A stretch of DNA of 49,737 nucleotides from Clostridia bacterium (GCA_017396125.1 JAFQMX010000048.1:1-49737), one strand, 5' to 3'. Positions 8,119-17,188 are shown, counted from the first letter of the stretch. Notes: generated from the sequence alone by a model not told the origin. Numbers and translations are program-made.

Positions 8119-8341
8119 TACAATATCAATACTTAAAAACTCTCAAAATTTGATATCGTATTGTTTGACAAGCAAAATTACTATTCAAAAAAATATAGCA
8201 GTTAAAGTAATAAAACCTTTGACAAATAGTTTTTTTGCAATCTCAAAGGTATTTTTAACCAAAAACAAAACTCCCGATTTTTTGGTCGGGAGTTTTTTTC
8301 ACCTTTTTACGCCAATCCGCATAAAAAGTTCATTGACCATC
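8119..8341. other. AT-rich intergenic stretch between the XRE gene and ade
   Basis: No convincing gene. It contains the terminator at 8266-8299 and is followed by the ade promoter. Confidence 0.6.
8266..8299. terminator. Intrinsic terminator
   Basis: Stem AAACTCCCGA/TCGGGAGTTT (8268-8277 and 8286-8295) with an eight-base loop and a T-run. It terminates the XRE transcript. Confidence 0.88.
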
Positions 8342-8380
8342 GCAAAATTTATAGTACATTTGCAAAATTTATGGTATAAT
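8342..8380 (+). promoter_or_regulatory. ade promoter with 20-bp-spaced direct repeats
   Basis: TATAAT at 8375-8380 with an extended TG at 8372-8373, but no good -35. The segment GCAAAATTTATRGTA occurs twice, at 8342-8356 and 8362-8376, exactly 20 bases apart, and the second copy overlaps the -10. This fits an activator or repressor binding two turns on one DNA face. Confidence 0.6.
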
Positions 8381-8422
8381 TAACTTGAACCAAATAATAT
8401 CTTTTTTTTGGGAGAAAAAACT

Positions 8423-10114
8423 ATGACTACCTTACTCAAAAACGCAAACCTCATCAACGTTTTTACCAATGAGATTTACAAATCCGATATACTTATCGAC
8501 GGACAAAATATCGTGGGTGTAGGCGATTATTCCGACTACCTTGCCGACGTTACGGTAGAAGCGGAGGGCAAATTCGTTTGTCCGGGGCTTATCGACGGAC
8601 ATATTCATATCGAAAGCACTATGCTAATGCCTTACGCGTTGTCCCGCGCTTGCATTCCGCACGGAACGACCGCTATCGTTGCTGACCCGCACGAAATCGC
8701 CAACGTTTGTGGCAAAGACGGCATCCGTTTTATGATAGAATCCAGCGTTGGACTGCCGTTTGACGTGTACGTTGCGTTGCCGTCCTGCGTCCCTGCAACT
8801 CCGTTCGACGAGGCAGGCGCAGTTCTCTCCGCCGAGGATCTCGAGGAGTTTTACTCTCATCCGCGCGTCGTTGCTCTAGGCGAAATGATGAACTACGTGG
8901 GCGTTAACTTTGGCTTTAAGGAAGTTCACCAAAAGATTATCCACGCAAAAATCAACAAAAAAATTATCAACGGTCACGCACCGCTACTCTCAGGCAAGGA
9001 TCTGGACAAATACATTTCAGCAGGAATCCGCGACGATCACGAGTGCTCCAATATTGACGAAGCGCTGGAAAAATTGCGCAAAGGACAAAAAATCATGATA
9101 CGTCAGGGCTCGGCAGCGACCAACCTTATGGATTTGCTTGACCTTTTTGACGGCGCGTACGCGGACAGATGCATGCTGGTCAGCGATGACAAGCACCCGT
9201 CCGATCTCCTCAAAAACGGCCATCTCGATAACTCTATCAAAATGGCGATTCACGCAGGCAAAGACCCTGTTACCGCTATCAAAATGGCGACTATCGTGCC
9301 GGCACAGCACTTTGGCTTGAGCGACGTAGGCGCAGTTGCCCCAGGCTACAAAGCAGACGTTTTGATTCTCGACGACCTTAACGATTTCAAAATAAACACC
9401 GTTATTAAAAACGGCGAAGTCGTATTCGAAAACGGCGACCTAAAGCCTTACTCTGCGCCTGTTGCGCCGGAGTCTTTGCAAGCCAAGGTTACTTCGTCGG
9501 TAAAAGTCGCTCCTCTCACCCGCAAAAACTTCAAGGTTCGCCCAACCGCTAGCAAAACTCGCGTAATAAACTTGAGCAAGGGCAGCATCCTTACCACCGA
9601 AACGCAGGAAGTTTTGAATTTTGACAAAGGCAGCGGTATTTCGGTACAAGACGATATTCTCAAGGTTGCAGTAATCGAGCGCCACCACGGCACTCAGCAC
9701 ATCGGAATCGGCTTCGTTAAAGGCGCTGGGCTCAAAAAAGGCGCAATCGCCTCCACCGTTTCGCACGACTCGCACAACCTTATCGTAATCGGTGCAAGCG
9801 AAGAAGATATGGCTACAGCGTGCAACCGCATAACCGAAATCGGTGGCGGACTGGTAGCGGTAGACGGCGGTGAAATTATCGGCGAAATGGCGCTACCTAT
9901 AGCAGGTCTTATGACCGAGGTTTCGGCAAAGGAAGCAGCGGAGCAACACGAAAAAATGGTAAACAGCGTACAAAAGTTGGGTGTACCTAACGACTCCGCA
10001 CCGTTTATGAATATGGCGTTTTTGAGTTTGCCGGTTATTCCGCACATCAAAATCACCACCCTCGGTCTCGTGGACGTAAACAGCCAAAGCATAGTGGATT
10101 TGTTCGTGGACTAA
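8423..10114 (+). CDS. ade: Adenine deaminase
   Basis: Converts adenine to hypoxanthine plus ammonia for purine salvage. It belongs to the amidohydrolase-type adenine deaminases that use Fe/Mn. 563 residues, the usual size. Visible: PGLIDGHIHIES with metal ligands H60 and H62, ADPHEIANVCG, NGHAPLLSGKDL, DDHECS, and the C-terminal domain with VSHDSHNLIVIG. The ATG at 8423 is chosen over an upstream TTG because GGGAG precedes it. It is monocistronic by layout, with its own promoter. With prs, uraA and upp it gives the window several nucleobase-salvage steps. Confidence 0.95.
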   Translation: MTTLLKNANLINVFTNEIYKSDILIDGQNIVGVGDYSDYLADVTVEAEGKFVCPGLIDGHIHIESTMLMPYALSRACIPHGTTAIVADPHEIANVCGKDGIRFMIESSVGLPFDVYVALPSCVPATPFDEAGAVLSAEDLEEFYSHPRVVALGEMMNYVGVNFGFKEVHQKIIHAKINKKIINGHAPLLSGKDLDKYISAGIRDDHECSNIDEALEKLRKGQKIMIRQGSAATNLMDLLDLFDGAYADRCMLVSDDKHPSDLLKNGHLDNSIKMAIHAGKDPVTAIKMATIVPAQHFGLSDVGAVAPGYKADVLILDDLNDFKINTVIKNGEVVFENGDLKPYSAPVAPESLQAKVTSSVKVAPLTRKNFKVRPTASKTRVINLSKGSILTTETQEVLNFDKGSGISVQDDILKVAVIERHHGTQHIGIGFVKGAGLKKGAIASTVSHDSHNLIVIGASEEDMATACNRITEIGGGLVAVDGGEIIGEMALPIAGLMTEVSAKEAAEQHEKMVNSVQKLGVPNDSAPFMNMAFLSLPVIPHIKITTLGLVDVNSQSIVDLFVD

Positions 10115-10293
10115 AAATTTTCCATATCAATAAATTATTTACCATGAAACTACCAACTAGAAAGAAAAATCGATTAAGCAACTATGATTACAATTCTATT
10201 GGCGTGTATTTCATAACAATTTGTACTACGGACAGAAAATGCATTTTTTGGAAGGATTATCACTTTTCTACTGATGCTGTTTCGGGCAACTCC

Positions 10294-10315
10294 GTAGGGG
10301 CGAGCATTGCTCGCC
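10294..10315 (+). repeat. REP-like hairpin, left copy, inside the RAYT gene
   Basis: Begins GTAGGGGCGAGC and folds on GGCGAGC/GCTCGCC. It is the exact reverse complement of 10460-10481. Confidence 0.85.
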
Positions 10316-10459
10316 AGCAAGAGCATCTTTCAAGTTACGGGCAAGTTGTTTTGAGCGCTATAAAAAATATTCCAACATATTACCCTTGCGTCAACGTTGA
10401 CAACTATGCAATTATGCCAAATCACGTTCACCTGCTTTTATCTTTGAACGAAGCAGGCG

Positions 10460-10481
10460 GGCGAGCAATGCTCGCCCCTAC
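10460..10481 (-). repeat. REP-like hairpin, right inverted copy, inside the RAYT gene
   Basis: Ends GCTCGCCCCTAC, the reverse complement of the copy at 10294-10315. In protein it encodes part of GGRAMLAPT. Confidence 0.85.
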
Positions 10482-10728
10482 AATTTCTACCGTAGTTGCC
10501 CAAACAAAAGGTTTCGTAACTAAACAATTAGGTTTTAGCATTTGGCAAAAACTTTTCACGATCACATTGTTCGTAACCAAAATGACTACGATTCCATTTG
10601 GCAATATATCCAAGACAACCCTTTCAAATGGGATGAAGATGAATTCTTTATCGTGGATTAAATCCCTTTTGTGTAAGGAATTTGCGATGACGTATTGCAA
10701 ATTTTGTTATCACAATATATTTTACAAG

Positions 10729-10766
10729 CAAAAAAAGCGAATCGTTTTTGATTCGCTTTTTTGTTA
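10729..10766. terminator. Bidirectional intrinsic terminator
   Basis: Stem AAAAAAGCGAATC/GATTCGCTTTTTT (10731-10762), between the transposase remnant and the convergent galT gene. Confidence 0.88.
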
Positions 10767-10812
10767 TTCCGTTTATTTTTTCAGCGCAAAAAATCTAAAA
10801 AATTTTCGCCGA

Positions 10813-12156
10813 TTAGATATGCTTTTTAATATCCAACGTCTGCTCGAACAACACAAGCAACTCCTCGCTTCCAACAGGGAACACGGCAACGTCCTTGAGC
10901 GCTTCTTCGAGAGTGTGGTTGATAATTTCCTTTACGTCCAACGCAGCCTCGATAGGCGAAAGCTTGGCGGTACCCACTTCCTTCATAAGCTTTTGAATCA
11001 TCTGCTCGAGGTGGTCGAGATTGCCCGCAGTCTTGAGGTTAAGCTCCTTAGTCAAAAGCTTTTCTATCTTGAGAGCGTCCTCGTAAATTTCATTGTCGAG
11101 AGCAAACGCACCCATAAACGCAGCAAAATCGAGTTTTCCGCGAATAAGTCCTGCATTTTTTGCCTTAACTTCCTTGTTTCCGGTCAAAATGAGATCCAAA
11201 ACGTAAATATTATCGTGCTTGCGCATAGCCACGCCACAAGGCAAATTCCACGCTGAAATGGTCTTTAACGCAAACTCAATAAGCTTGTCCGGAGTGGAAC
11301 TGCTCATACGAATAGTAGGCACGTACCAATCCACCAGCCAAAGCGTAATATACGGATATTCCTTATTTTTGAGCTGAGTGAGTCCCTCTGCCTTCATAAT
11401 CGGCAAAAGTTTTTCGCCCACCACGAGATGTCCGTGCTTTTTCTGACAATCACAAGGCTTAAATGCGACGAAGTGTCCTGCGGTGCTTGCCAAAAATTTA
11501 ACCATAAGTCCAAGCGTCTTTTCGTTAAGCGCAAGCGGTTTGTGTTCGGCGAGCGCAAGATAACCCTGTCCGTTGAACTTAGGATACTTGCTAGGAATAT
11601 AATAAGTTTCGGTGCCGTCGATTTCGAGCGGAGCAACGCGAAGGTTTCGATAAATTCCGTGACCCTCTATGTCATGGCAGAACTTGCAAACTTCCGCCTT
11701 GGATTTTTGTGGCAAAAAGCTAACCTCAAGCTTGCCCTTGGTGGAACGAGCCTCCCATCTTTTTATAGGGTCGGAGGTGAATCCGCTCTTTACGTTGTAG
11801 TCCTGAATCCACGAAACAGCCTTGCCCGCATTTTTCGCAGCAATCGAAGTGAAAATTTCCTGAATTTCGCTCGGTCTTTTAACAAAGCAGTCCATAAGGC
11901 GCGCCTTAAAAAGCTCGGTTTCTTCTGCCGAAACTATGCCGCTCTCCAACGCGTAATTCATAATTTTGTTAACGATAAGCGCAGGGGACGCCATTTCTTC
12001 CAAATCCTCTACGTCTACGGTCATTTCTTCATCGGGGTATCCCAAATTGAGCAAGGAATACGCTCTCTCTCTAATATAACTTTCGTCCAAAGAGTCGAGC
12101 AAAAGAAATTCCTCTGCATACTTGAGCAACGCTTCTACGTACGAATGTATTGTCAT
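10813..12156 (-). CDS. galT: Divergent class II galactose-1-phosphate uridylyltransferase (GalT2-like)
   Basis: Would exchange UMP between UDP-glucose and hexose-1-phosphate in the Leloir pathway. 447 residues, shorter than the usual ~490 of class II GalT. Segments that align with the family are VCKFCH (residues 156-161), YIPSKYPKFNGQGYLALAEH, HGH at 241-243 where class II enzymes have the H-x-H of SHEHYQGG, and the following VDWYVPTIRM. The canonical glycine-rich QGG and the preceding LPIVGGSILS are replaced, and an extra Cys pair (PCDC, 234-237) is present. Activity on galactose is therefore uncertain. No galK or galE is adjacent. It is followed on the same strand, after an ~87-base gap, by nothing related. 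Confidence 0.72.
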   Translation of the reverse strand: MTIHSYVEALLKYAEEFLLLDSLDESYIRERAYSLLNLGYPDEEMTVDVEDLEEMASPALIVNKIMNYALESGIVSAEETELFKARLMDCFVKRPSEIQEIFTSIAAKNAGKAVSWIQDYNVKSGFTSDPIKRWEARSTKGKLEVSFLPQKSKAEVCKFCHDIEGHGIYRNLRVAPLEIDGTETYYIPSKYPKFNGQGYLALAEHKPLALNEKTLGLMVKFLASTAGHFVAFKPCDCQKKHGHLVVGEKLLPIMKAEGLTQLKNKEYPYITLWLVDWYVPTIRMSSSTPDKLIEFALKTISAWNLPCGVAMRKHDNIYVLDLILTGNKEVKAKNAGLIRGKLDFAAFMGAFALDNEIYEDALKIEKLLTKELNLKTAGNLDHLEQMIQKLMKEVGTAKLSPIEAALDVKEIINHTLEEALKDVAVFPVGSEELLVLFEQTLDIKKHI

Positions 12157-12242
12157 ATAAATTCTCCTATCTAGGTAAATTTTATCAGTTAATCGCCCAC
12201 CTGCCCCAAAAAATTAATTTTCGTGGCAACCGCTTCGATTTT

Positions 12243-12956
12243 TTAGTCCGGCTTGACTACGTTGATGTATTTTGGCACGTTAAAGAACTTCCACGGCGAA
12301 TTTTCCACCGGCGGAAACACCTTAAAGGTCATAATTTCCTTGGTGGTAGGATGAGCAAAACGCAAAGAATATGCAAACAGCGCGAGATTTGCGCCCTTTT
12401 TGAGACTATCTCCGCCGTACTTTGCGTCACCGTAAATCGGACAGCCGATTCCCATAAGCTGAACTCTCGCCTGATGCGAGCGTCCGGTAATAAGCCTTAC
12501 GTCCACCAGCGAAACCTGCCCTGCACTCTCGAGAGTGTTGTAGTCAAGAACGGCTTTTTTTGCGCCCTCAATCATAGCGGGAGCAATCTTGACCATATTG
12601 TTAGCCTCATCCTTTACGAGGTAGTTGGTAAGTCTACTGCGTCTGTCGCGAGGCGTACCCACTACTACCGCAAGATACTTCTTTTCGAACTCGCCCTCTT
12701 TCATCTGCTCGGTAAGACGCGCCGCCGCCTTGGAGGTCTTGGCAAAAACCATAACGCCTGCGGTAGGTCTATCCAATCTATGCACCAGCCCGACGAACGC
12801 CTCGCCAGGCTTATCGTATTTCGTTTTGATATAATCCTTTACGGCAGTCAAAAGATCCCTATCCTTGGAGCTGTCCTCCTGGGTGGGCATATTATGTGGC
12901 TTTACCACCACGATAATGTGATTGTCTTCGTAAAGAACTACCAATTCTTCGTTCAT
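12243..12956 (-). CDS. RluA-family pseudouridine synthase
   Basis: Isomerises specific uridines to pseudouridine in rRNA or tRNA. 237 residues from the ATG at 12956, which follows GGAGA. The catalytic motif HRLDRPTAGVMVFAK has the nucleophilic Asp at residue 62. Other family stretches are VVVKPHNMP, LVDVRLITGRSHQARVQ and GDAKYGG. There is no N-terminal S4 domain, so it resembles the short RluA/YhcT-like enzymes; the target site cannot be predicted. It lies 66 bases downstream of the methyltransferase in an apparent RNA-modification block with ileS. Confidence 0.92.
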   Translation of the reverse strand: MNEELVVLYEDNHIIVVVKPHNMPTQEDSSKDRDLLTAVKDYIKTKYDKPGEAFVGLVHRLDRPTAGVMVFAKTSKAAARLTEQMKEGEFEKKYLAVVVGTPRDRRSRLTNYLVKDEANNMVKIAPAMIEGAKKAVLDYNTLESAGQVSLVDVRLITGRSHQARVQLMGIGCPIYGDAKYGGDSLKKGANLALFAYSLRFAHPTTKEIMTFKVFPPVENSPWKFFNVPKYINVVKPD

Positions 12957-13022
12957 AATTATCTCCGATTGCAGGCAATTGCACCACAATTTTTAGTAAC
13001 TGAGTCGTTAATAATCTACTCG

Positions 13023-13865
13023 CTATCTTTGCCACAGCCCCGAGCAGCCGCAAGGAAGAACTATTCCCTCTTCCGTCGGCAAGCATACCTCGTAGCTGTC
13101 AAACTTTCCGCCAAACGCCTTGAGATTGAGACGCAAAATATTTTCTATAACTGACGGTTGCAACCCCGTAGTATAACTATTAATAAGATAGAAAACAGGA
13201 TTTTCCAACACTTTGGTGGTAAGCTCCACCAAATCGTACAGGCTGTCCTCTATTTTCCACAGCTCTCCGCCCGGACCACGGCCATAGCTAGGTGGGTCCA
13301 TAATAACTGCGTTGTACTTTTTTCCGCGCTTAATCTCGCGCAAAACAAACTTTTTGCAGTCGTCAATAATGTAGCGGATTCGGTCTTTGGGAATCTCCGA
13401 CAAGGTTGCGTTTTGTCCCGCGCGCTCTACCATACCCTTGGCTGCGTCCACGTGCGTAACCTTTGCTCCTGCCTTGGCACAAGCCACTGTTGCTCCGCCC
13501 GTATAGGCAAAAAGGTTGAGAACGTTGACCTGTTCGGGTGTTTTTTTGATAATGTCCGTCATCAACGCCCAGTTAACCGATTGCTCCGGAAACAATCCCA
13601 CGTGCTTAAATCCCATAGGACGTATAAGGAATTTTAGATCCTTCCACTCCACCGTCCACTCGTCGGGGATTCGTTTAAAGTACTTCCACTCACCGCCGCC
13701 GCTGGAATTACGGATATATCTCGCGTGAGCTTTTTTTGCATCGATATTGCCTTTCCAAATGACCTGCGGATCGGGACGAAGCAAGCAAACGTCCTTCCAC
13801 ATTTCCAGCTTTTCGCCGTCTGCCGTGGCCAAAATTTTATAATCCTTCCAGCCCGTCGCTATCAT
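13023..13865 (-). CDS. Class I SAM-dependent methyltransferase, RlmI-like
   Basis: 280 residues. The SAM-binding motif I is VLNLFAYTGGATVACAKAGA, followed by VDAAKGMVERAGQN (motif II) and the catalytic-type DPPSYGRGP (motif IV), which resembles the NPPY/DPPxF loop of base methyltransferases that modify 23S rRNA. It lacks the N-terminal PUA domain of RlmI, so the substrate is only inferred to be RNA. Its ATG overlaps the ileS stop codon as ATGA, so translation is coupled to ileS. Confidence 0.85.
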   Translation of the reverse strand: MIATGWKDYKILATADGEKLEMWKDVCLLRPDPQVIWKGNIDAKKAHARYIRNSSGGGEWKYFKRIPDEWTVEWKDLKFLIRPMGFKHVGLFPEQSVNWALMTDIIKKTPEQVNVLNLFAYTGGATVACAKAGAKVTHVDAAKGMVERAGQNATLSEIPKDRIRYIIDDCKKFVLREIKRGKKYNAVIMDPPSYGRGPGGELWKIEDSLYDLVELTTKVLENPVFYLINSYTTGLQPSVIENILRLNLKAFGGKFDSYEVCLPTEEGIVLPCGCSGLWQR

Positions 13866-16800
13866 GCTTTAACTACCGAAAGAACGGCGTCGTAGCCGTT
13901 GATATTGCACTTTTCGCCTTCGGCACAAGCCTTGATTTCGCGTGCAAGAACTTCTTTTTTGAGGTCGCCGGCAAATTTACCAAACACCTTGTTGATAATT
14001 TCCGCGTCCGAAGAATATCCAAGCACGATATGATCGGTAACCTCGAATCCGCTGTCCTTACGCATGGTCTGAATCTTGCTCACGATTTCACGCAAAATTC
14101 CCTCTTCGATAAGCTCGTCGGTGAGCGTGGTAACCAAAACTGCGGTTATGCCCTTGTCGCTCGCCGCCACAAAGCCCTCTTTGTTGTTGAATCCGATGAG
14201 CAAATCTTCTTTGGTAAGAGCAACCTGCTCGCCGTCAAGCTCGAATATATATTCCGCTCCCGAATTTACGGTAGTCGCAATTTTATCAGCGTTTTCCGCC
14301 AAATGCGCGCGTACCTTGCCAAGCTTTGCGCCAAAGCGAGGTCCGAGAGTTTTGAGCTGAGGCTTTACCTCGTAGGATGCGAATTCACCTGCGTCAGCAA
14401 CGAACTCGACTTCCTTGACGTTGAGCTCGTCTTTTATAACTTCCATCATGCCCGCGCTCATATTTTTGAGACCATCACCGCTCAAAATCAACCTTTGGAG
14501 AGGCTGGCGGTTCTTGATCGTAGCAGCGTTTCGAGCCGCTCTGCCGCACTCAGCCGCAACCACGGCGGTGTCCATTTCCTTTTCGATTTCGCTGTCAATA
14601 AGACTCTCGTCCACCTCAGGATACTTAGTTAGATGCACCGAAACAGGCGCGTTTTTGTCCACGCTCTTGACGATATTGCGGTAAATGCACTCCGAAACGA
14701 ACGGAACGAACGGCGCGCACAATCTCGTCAAGGTCTCAAGCACGGTATAAAGCGTCATATAAGCCGCTTTCTTGTCCTCGGTCATATCGCTGCCCCAATA
14801 TCTTTCACGGCAACGGCGGATGTACCAGTTGGACAGCAAATCGGTAAAGTCAGCAATCGCTCTTGCCGACTCAGTAATTTTATACTCGTCCAACCACTCC
14901 ATAACATTACCGATAAGCGTATTGAGCTTAGAAAGAACCCACTTGTCCATTACCGACAAGTCGCAGTCCTTGAGATTGTACTTAGTAGGATCAAACTTAT
15001 CGATTTCTGCGTACAAAACGTAGAACGAATAGGTGTTCCACAGCGTACCGAGGAACTTTCTCTGCGCCTCGCTAACTGCGTCAGCCGAGAATCTCGAAGG
15101 GAGCCAAGGCATGGACGAGGTGTAGAAATACCATCTAACCGCATCAGCGCCCTGCTTGTCGAGTACGCTCCAAGGATCAACTACGTTGCCCTTGTGCTTG
15201 CTCATCTTCACGCCGTTTTTGTCGTTAACGTGACCGAGAACGATACAGTTCTTAAACGGTGCCTTGTCAAAAAGCAAGGTAGAAATGGTGAGCAATGTAT
15301 AGAACCAGCCTCTGGTCTGGTCAACCGCCTCGGAAATAAAGTCTGCAGGGAAGGTTTTTTCGAACACGTCCTTGTTTTCGAACGGATAGTGGTACTGTGC
15401 AAACGGCATAGATCCCGAGTCGTACCAGCAGTCAATAACCTCAGGGGTACGGTGCATAGTGCCACCGCACTCACACTCAAAGGTAATTTCGTCCACGAAC
15501 GGCTTGTGAAGCTCAATATCGCCCTCGATTTTGCCCAATTCCTTGAGCTCAGCCTTGGAGCCTACGACGTGGATTTTTCCGCACTTTTCGCATACCCAAA
15601 CAGGAAGCGGAGTTCCCCAATATCTGTCACGGGACAAGCCCCAATCCACGGTGTTTTCCAAGAAATTGCCCATGCGTCCCTTGCCGATAGAGTCAGGAAT
15701 CCAATTTACCGACGCGTTGTTTTTGAGCAGTCTGTCGCGGATTGCGGTAACCTTAATAAACCAAGTGGACTTTGCGTAATAAAGTAGCGGAGTGTCACAG
15801 CGCCAACAGAAAGGATAGCTGTGCGTTACGTCCAGAACGGCCTTGAGCAGTCCTCTCTCCTTGAGATCTTTCAAAATAAGCTTGTCCGCGTCTTTACAGA
15901 AAATTCCGGTCAGTCCCGTAGCATCCTCGATAAACTTTCCGTCTTCGGCAATCATTTGTACGAACGGCAAACCGTATCTGCGACCGACCTTTGCGTCGTC
16001 CTCACCAAACGCAGGCGCAATATGAACTACGCCCGTACCGTCGGTAAGCGTAACGTATCCGTCGCAAACGACGTAACCGTACTTTTCCTCTCCCTTGTAG
16101 AACGGATAAAGCGGTTCGTATTCCATCTTCTCGTATTCAATACCCTTTTTGGTGCTGATTACGGTATACGTACCCTCGTCAAAATGATTTTTTATTAGTT
16201 CGTGAGCGAGAATAAATCTCTCACCCTCGCATTCTATCATAGAATAATCGTATTCTGGATGCATACAAAGCGCAACGTTGCTAGGAAGAGTCCAAGGCGT
16301 AGTCGTCCAAGCAAGAATAAACAGATTGTCCTCGCCCTTTACCTTAAACTTAACTACTGCGGTCTTTTCCTTAACGTCCTTGTAGCCCTGCGCAACCTCG
16401 TGGCTGGACAAAGCAGTTCCGCAACGTGGGCAGTACGGAACGATTTTATGTCCTTTATAAAGCAGTCCCTGATCGGCGATAGTCTTTATCGACCACCAAA
16501 CGGACTCGATATACTTGTCGTCGTAAGTAATATACGGGTTGTCCATATCGGCCCAGTAGCCTACGCGCTCACTCATGCGCTCCCACTCGCCCTTGTACTT
16601 CCAAACGCTTTCCTTGCACTTGGCAATAAAAGGCTTTACGCCGTACTTTTCTATATCTTTTTTGCCGTCCATGCCGAGGATTTTTTCCACCTCAAGCTCT
16701 ACCGGCAAGCCGTGAGTATCCCAGCCCGCTTTACGCAAAACGTGACAGCCACGCATAGTCTTGTAGCGCGGAATAATATCTTTCATAACTCTAGTCAAAA

Positions 16801-16975
16801 TATGACCGATATGCGGTTTACCGTTGGCGGTAGGAGGGCCGTCGTAAAAAGCGAATTCATCTCCGCCCTCGTTTTGAGTCATGCTCTTTTCAAAAATCTG
16901 GTTCTCTTTCCAGAACTCAACTATTTCTTTTTCTCTGTCGACAAAATCTAATTTTGGACTAACTTTTTCGTACAT
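13862..16975 (-). CDS. ileS: Isoleucine-tRNA ligase, eukaryote-like (type 2) form
   Basis: Charges tRNA-Ile and edits valine. 1,037 residues from the ATG at 16975, which follows GGAGAC. HIGH signature as GKPHIGHIL, KMSKS as GVKMSKHKG, the CP1 editing domain between them, and an anticodon-binding C-terminus. The length and the KMSKH form fit the long type 2 enzymes found in clostridia, some of which tolerate mupirocin. An upstream in-frame start at 17038 was rejected because it overlaps the promoter. Its short leader (~28 bases) leaves no room for a T-box, which is unusual for a firmicute ileS. It is translationally coupled to the methyltransferase downstream. Confidence 0.96.
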   Translation of the reverse strand: MYEKVSPKLDFVDREKEIVEFWKENQIFEKSMTQNEGGDEFAFYDGPPTANGKPHIGHILTRVMKDIIPRYKTMRGCHVLRKAGWDTHGLPVELEVEKILGMDGKKDIEKYGVKPFIAKCKESVWKYKGEWERMSERVGYWADMDNPYITYDDKYIESVWWSIKTIADQGLLYKGHKIVPYCPRCGTALSSHEVAQGYKDVKEKTAVVKFKVKGEDNLFILAWTTTPWTLPSNVALCMHPEYDYSMIECEGERFILAHELIKNHFDEGTYTVISTKKGIEYEKMEYEPLYPFYKGEEKYGYVVCDGYVTLTDGTGVVHIAPAFGEDDAKVGRRYGLPFVQMIAEDGKFIEDATGLTGIFCKDADKLILKDLKERGLLKAVLDVTHSYPFCWRCDTPLLYYAKSTWFIKVTAIRDRLLKNNASVNWIPDSIGKGRMGNFLENTVDWGLSRDRYWGTPLPVWVCEKCGKIHVVGSKAELKELGKIEGDIELHKPFVDEITFECECGGTMHRTPEVIDCWYDSGSMPFAQYHYPFENKDVFEKTFPADFISEAVDQTRGWFYTLLTISTLLFDKAPFKNCIVLGHVNDKNGVKMSKHKGNVVDPWSVLDKQGADAVRWYFYTSSMPWLPSRFSADAVSEAQRKFLGTLWNTYSFYVLYAEIDKFDPTKYNLKDCDLSVMDKWVLSKLNTLIGNVMEWLDEYKITESARAIADFTDLLSNWYIRRCRERYWGSDMTEDKKAAYMTLYTVLETLTRLCAPFVPFVSECIYRNIVKSVDKNAPVSVHLTKYPEVDESLIDSEIEKEMDTAVVAAECGRAARNAATIKNRQPLQRLILSGDGLKNMSAGMMEVIKDELNVKEVEFVADAGEFASYEVKPQLKTLGPRFGAKLGKVRAHLAENADKIATTVNSGAEYIFELDGEQVALTKEDLLIGFNNKEGFVAASDKGITAVLVTTLTDELIEEGILREIVSKIQTMRKDSGFEVTDHIVLGYSSDAEIINKVFGKFAGDLKKEVLAREIKACAEGEKCNINGYDAVLSVVKA

Positions 16976-17009
16976 AAAATTCGTCTCCGAAAAATAATTA
17001 TCACGCTTT

Positions 17010-17038
17010 ATTATAAACAATATTCGCCGTTTAGTCAA
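17010..17038 (-). promoter_or_regulatory. SigmaA-type promoter of ileS
   Basis: On the minus strand TTGACT (17038-17033), a 17-base spacer and TATAAT (17015-17010). The predicted transcript start is ~28 bases before the ATG. Confidence 0.78.
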
Positions 17039-17154
17039 TCAATAAAAAAACATCTTTAGCATTTTTTAGAAAAACGCCTACATTTAGCCAAAAAGCAATA
17101 CAAAAACGTCAACTTTTTTCGCCAAAATCACACGCTCTGCAAGCGGATGAAACA

Positions 17155-17188
17155 ACAAAAAAGCGGATAAATCTTACGCTCATCCGCC
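17155..17188 (-). terminator. Intrinsic terminator of the four-paralogue operon
   Basis: On the minus strand GCGGAT/ATCCGC (17182-17187 with 17163-17168) followed by a T-run. It lies 27 bases after the last gene of the cluster. Confidence 0.8.

Larger units (their letters stand above)
10144..10661 (+). pseudogene. REP-associated tyrosine transposase (RAYT, Y1_Tnp), frameshifted
   Basis: The N-terminal part (KKNRLSNYDYNSIGVYFITI...) and the HUH motif MPNHVHLLL identify an IS200/IS605-like REP-associated transposase, a single-strand endonuclease for REP hairpins. The frame is correct to about FSIWQK (near 10550) and then breaks. The conserved C-terminus (HDHIVRNQNDYDSIWQYIQD through EDEFFIVD) continues in the next frame to a stop at 10659-10661, consistent with one missing base near 10553-10560. 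It is either a true pseudogene or a sequencing error. Two exact 22-base inverted REP hairpins lie inside the reading frame (10294-10315 and 10460-10481). It starts only 30 bases after ade. Confidence 0.85.

Noticed and set aside
8051-8383. 110-codon frame overlapping the XRE gene end
   Set aside because: Overlaps the XRE gene in another frame, crosses a strong terminator, and has no ribosome site.
10560-11256. Continuation of the RAYT frame to 11256
   Set aside because: After ~10550 the frame no longer matches the family and runs antisense through galT; the true C-terminus is in the shifted frame ending at 10661.
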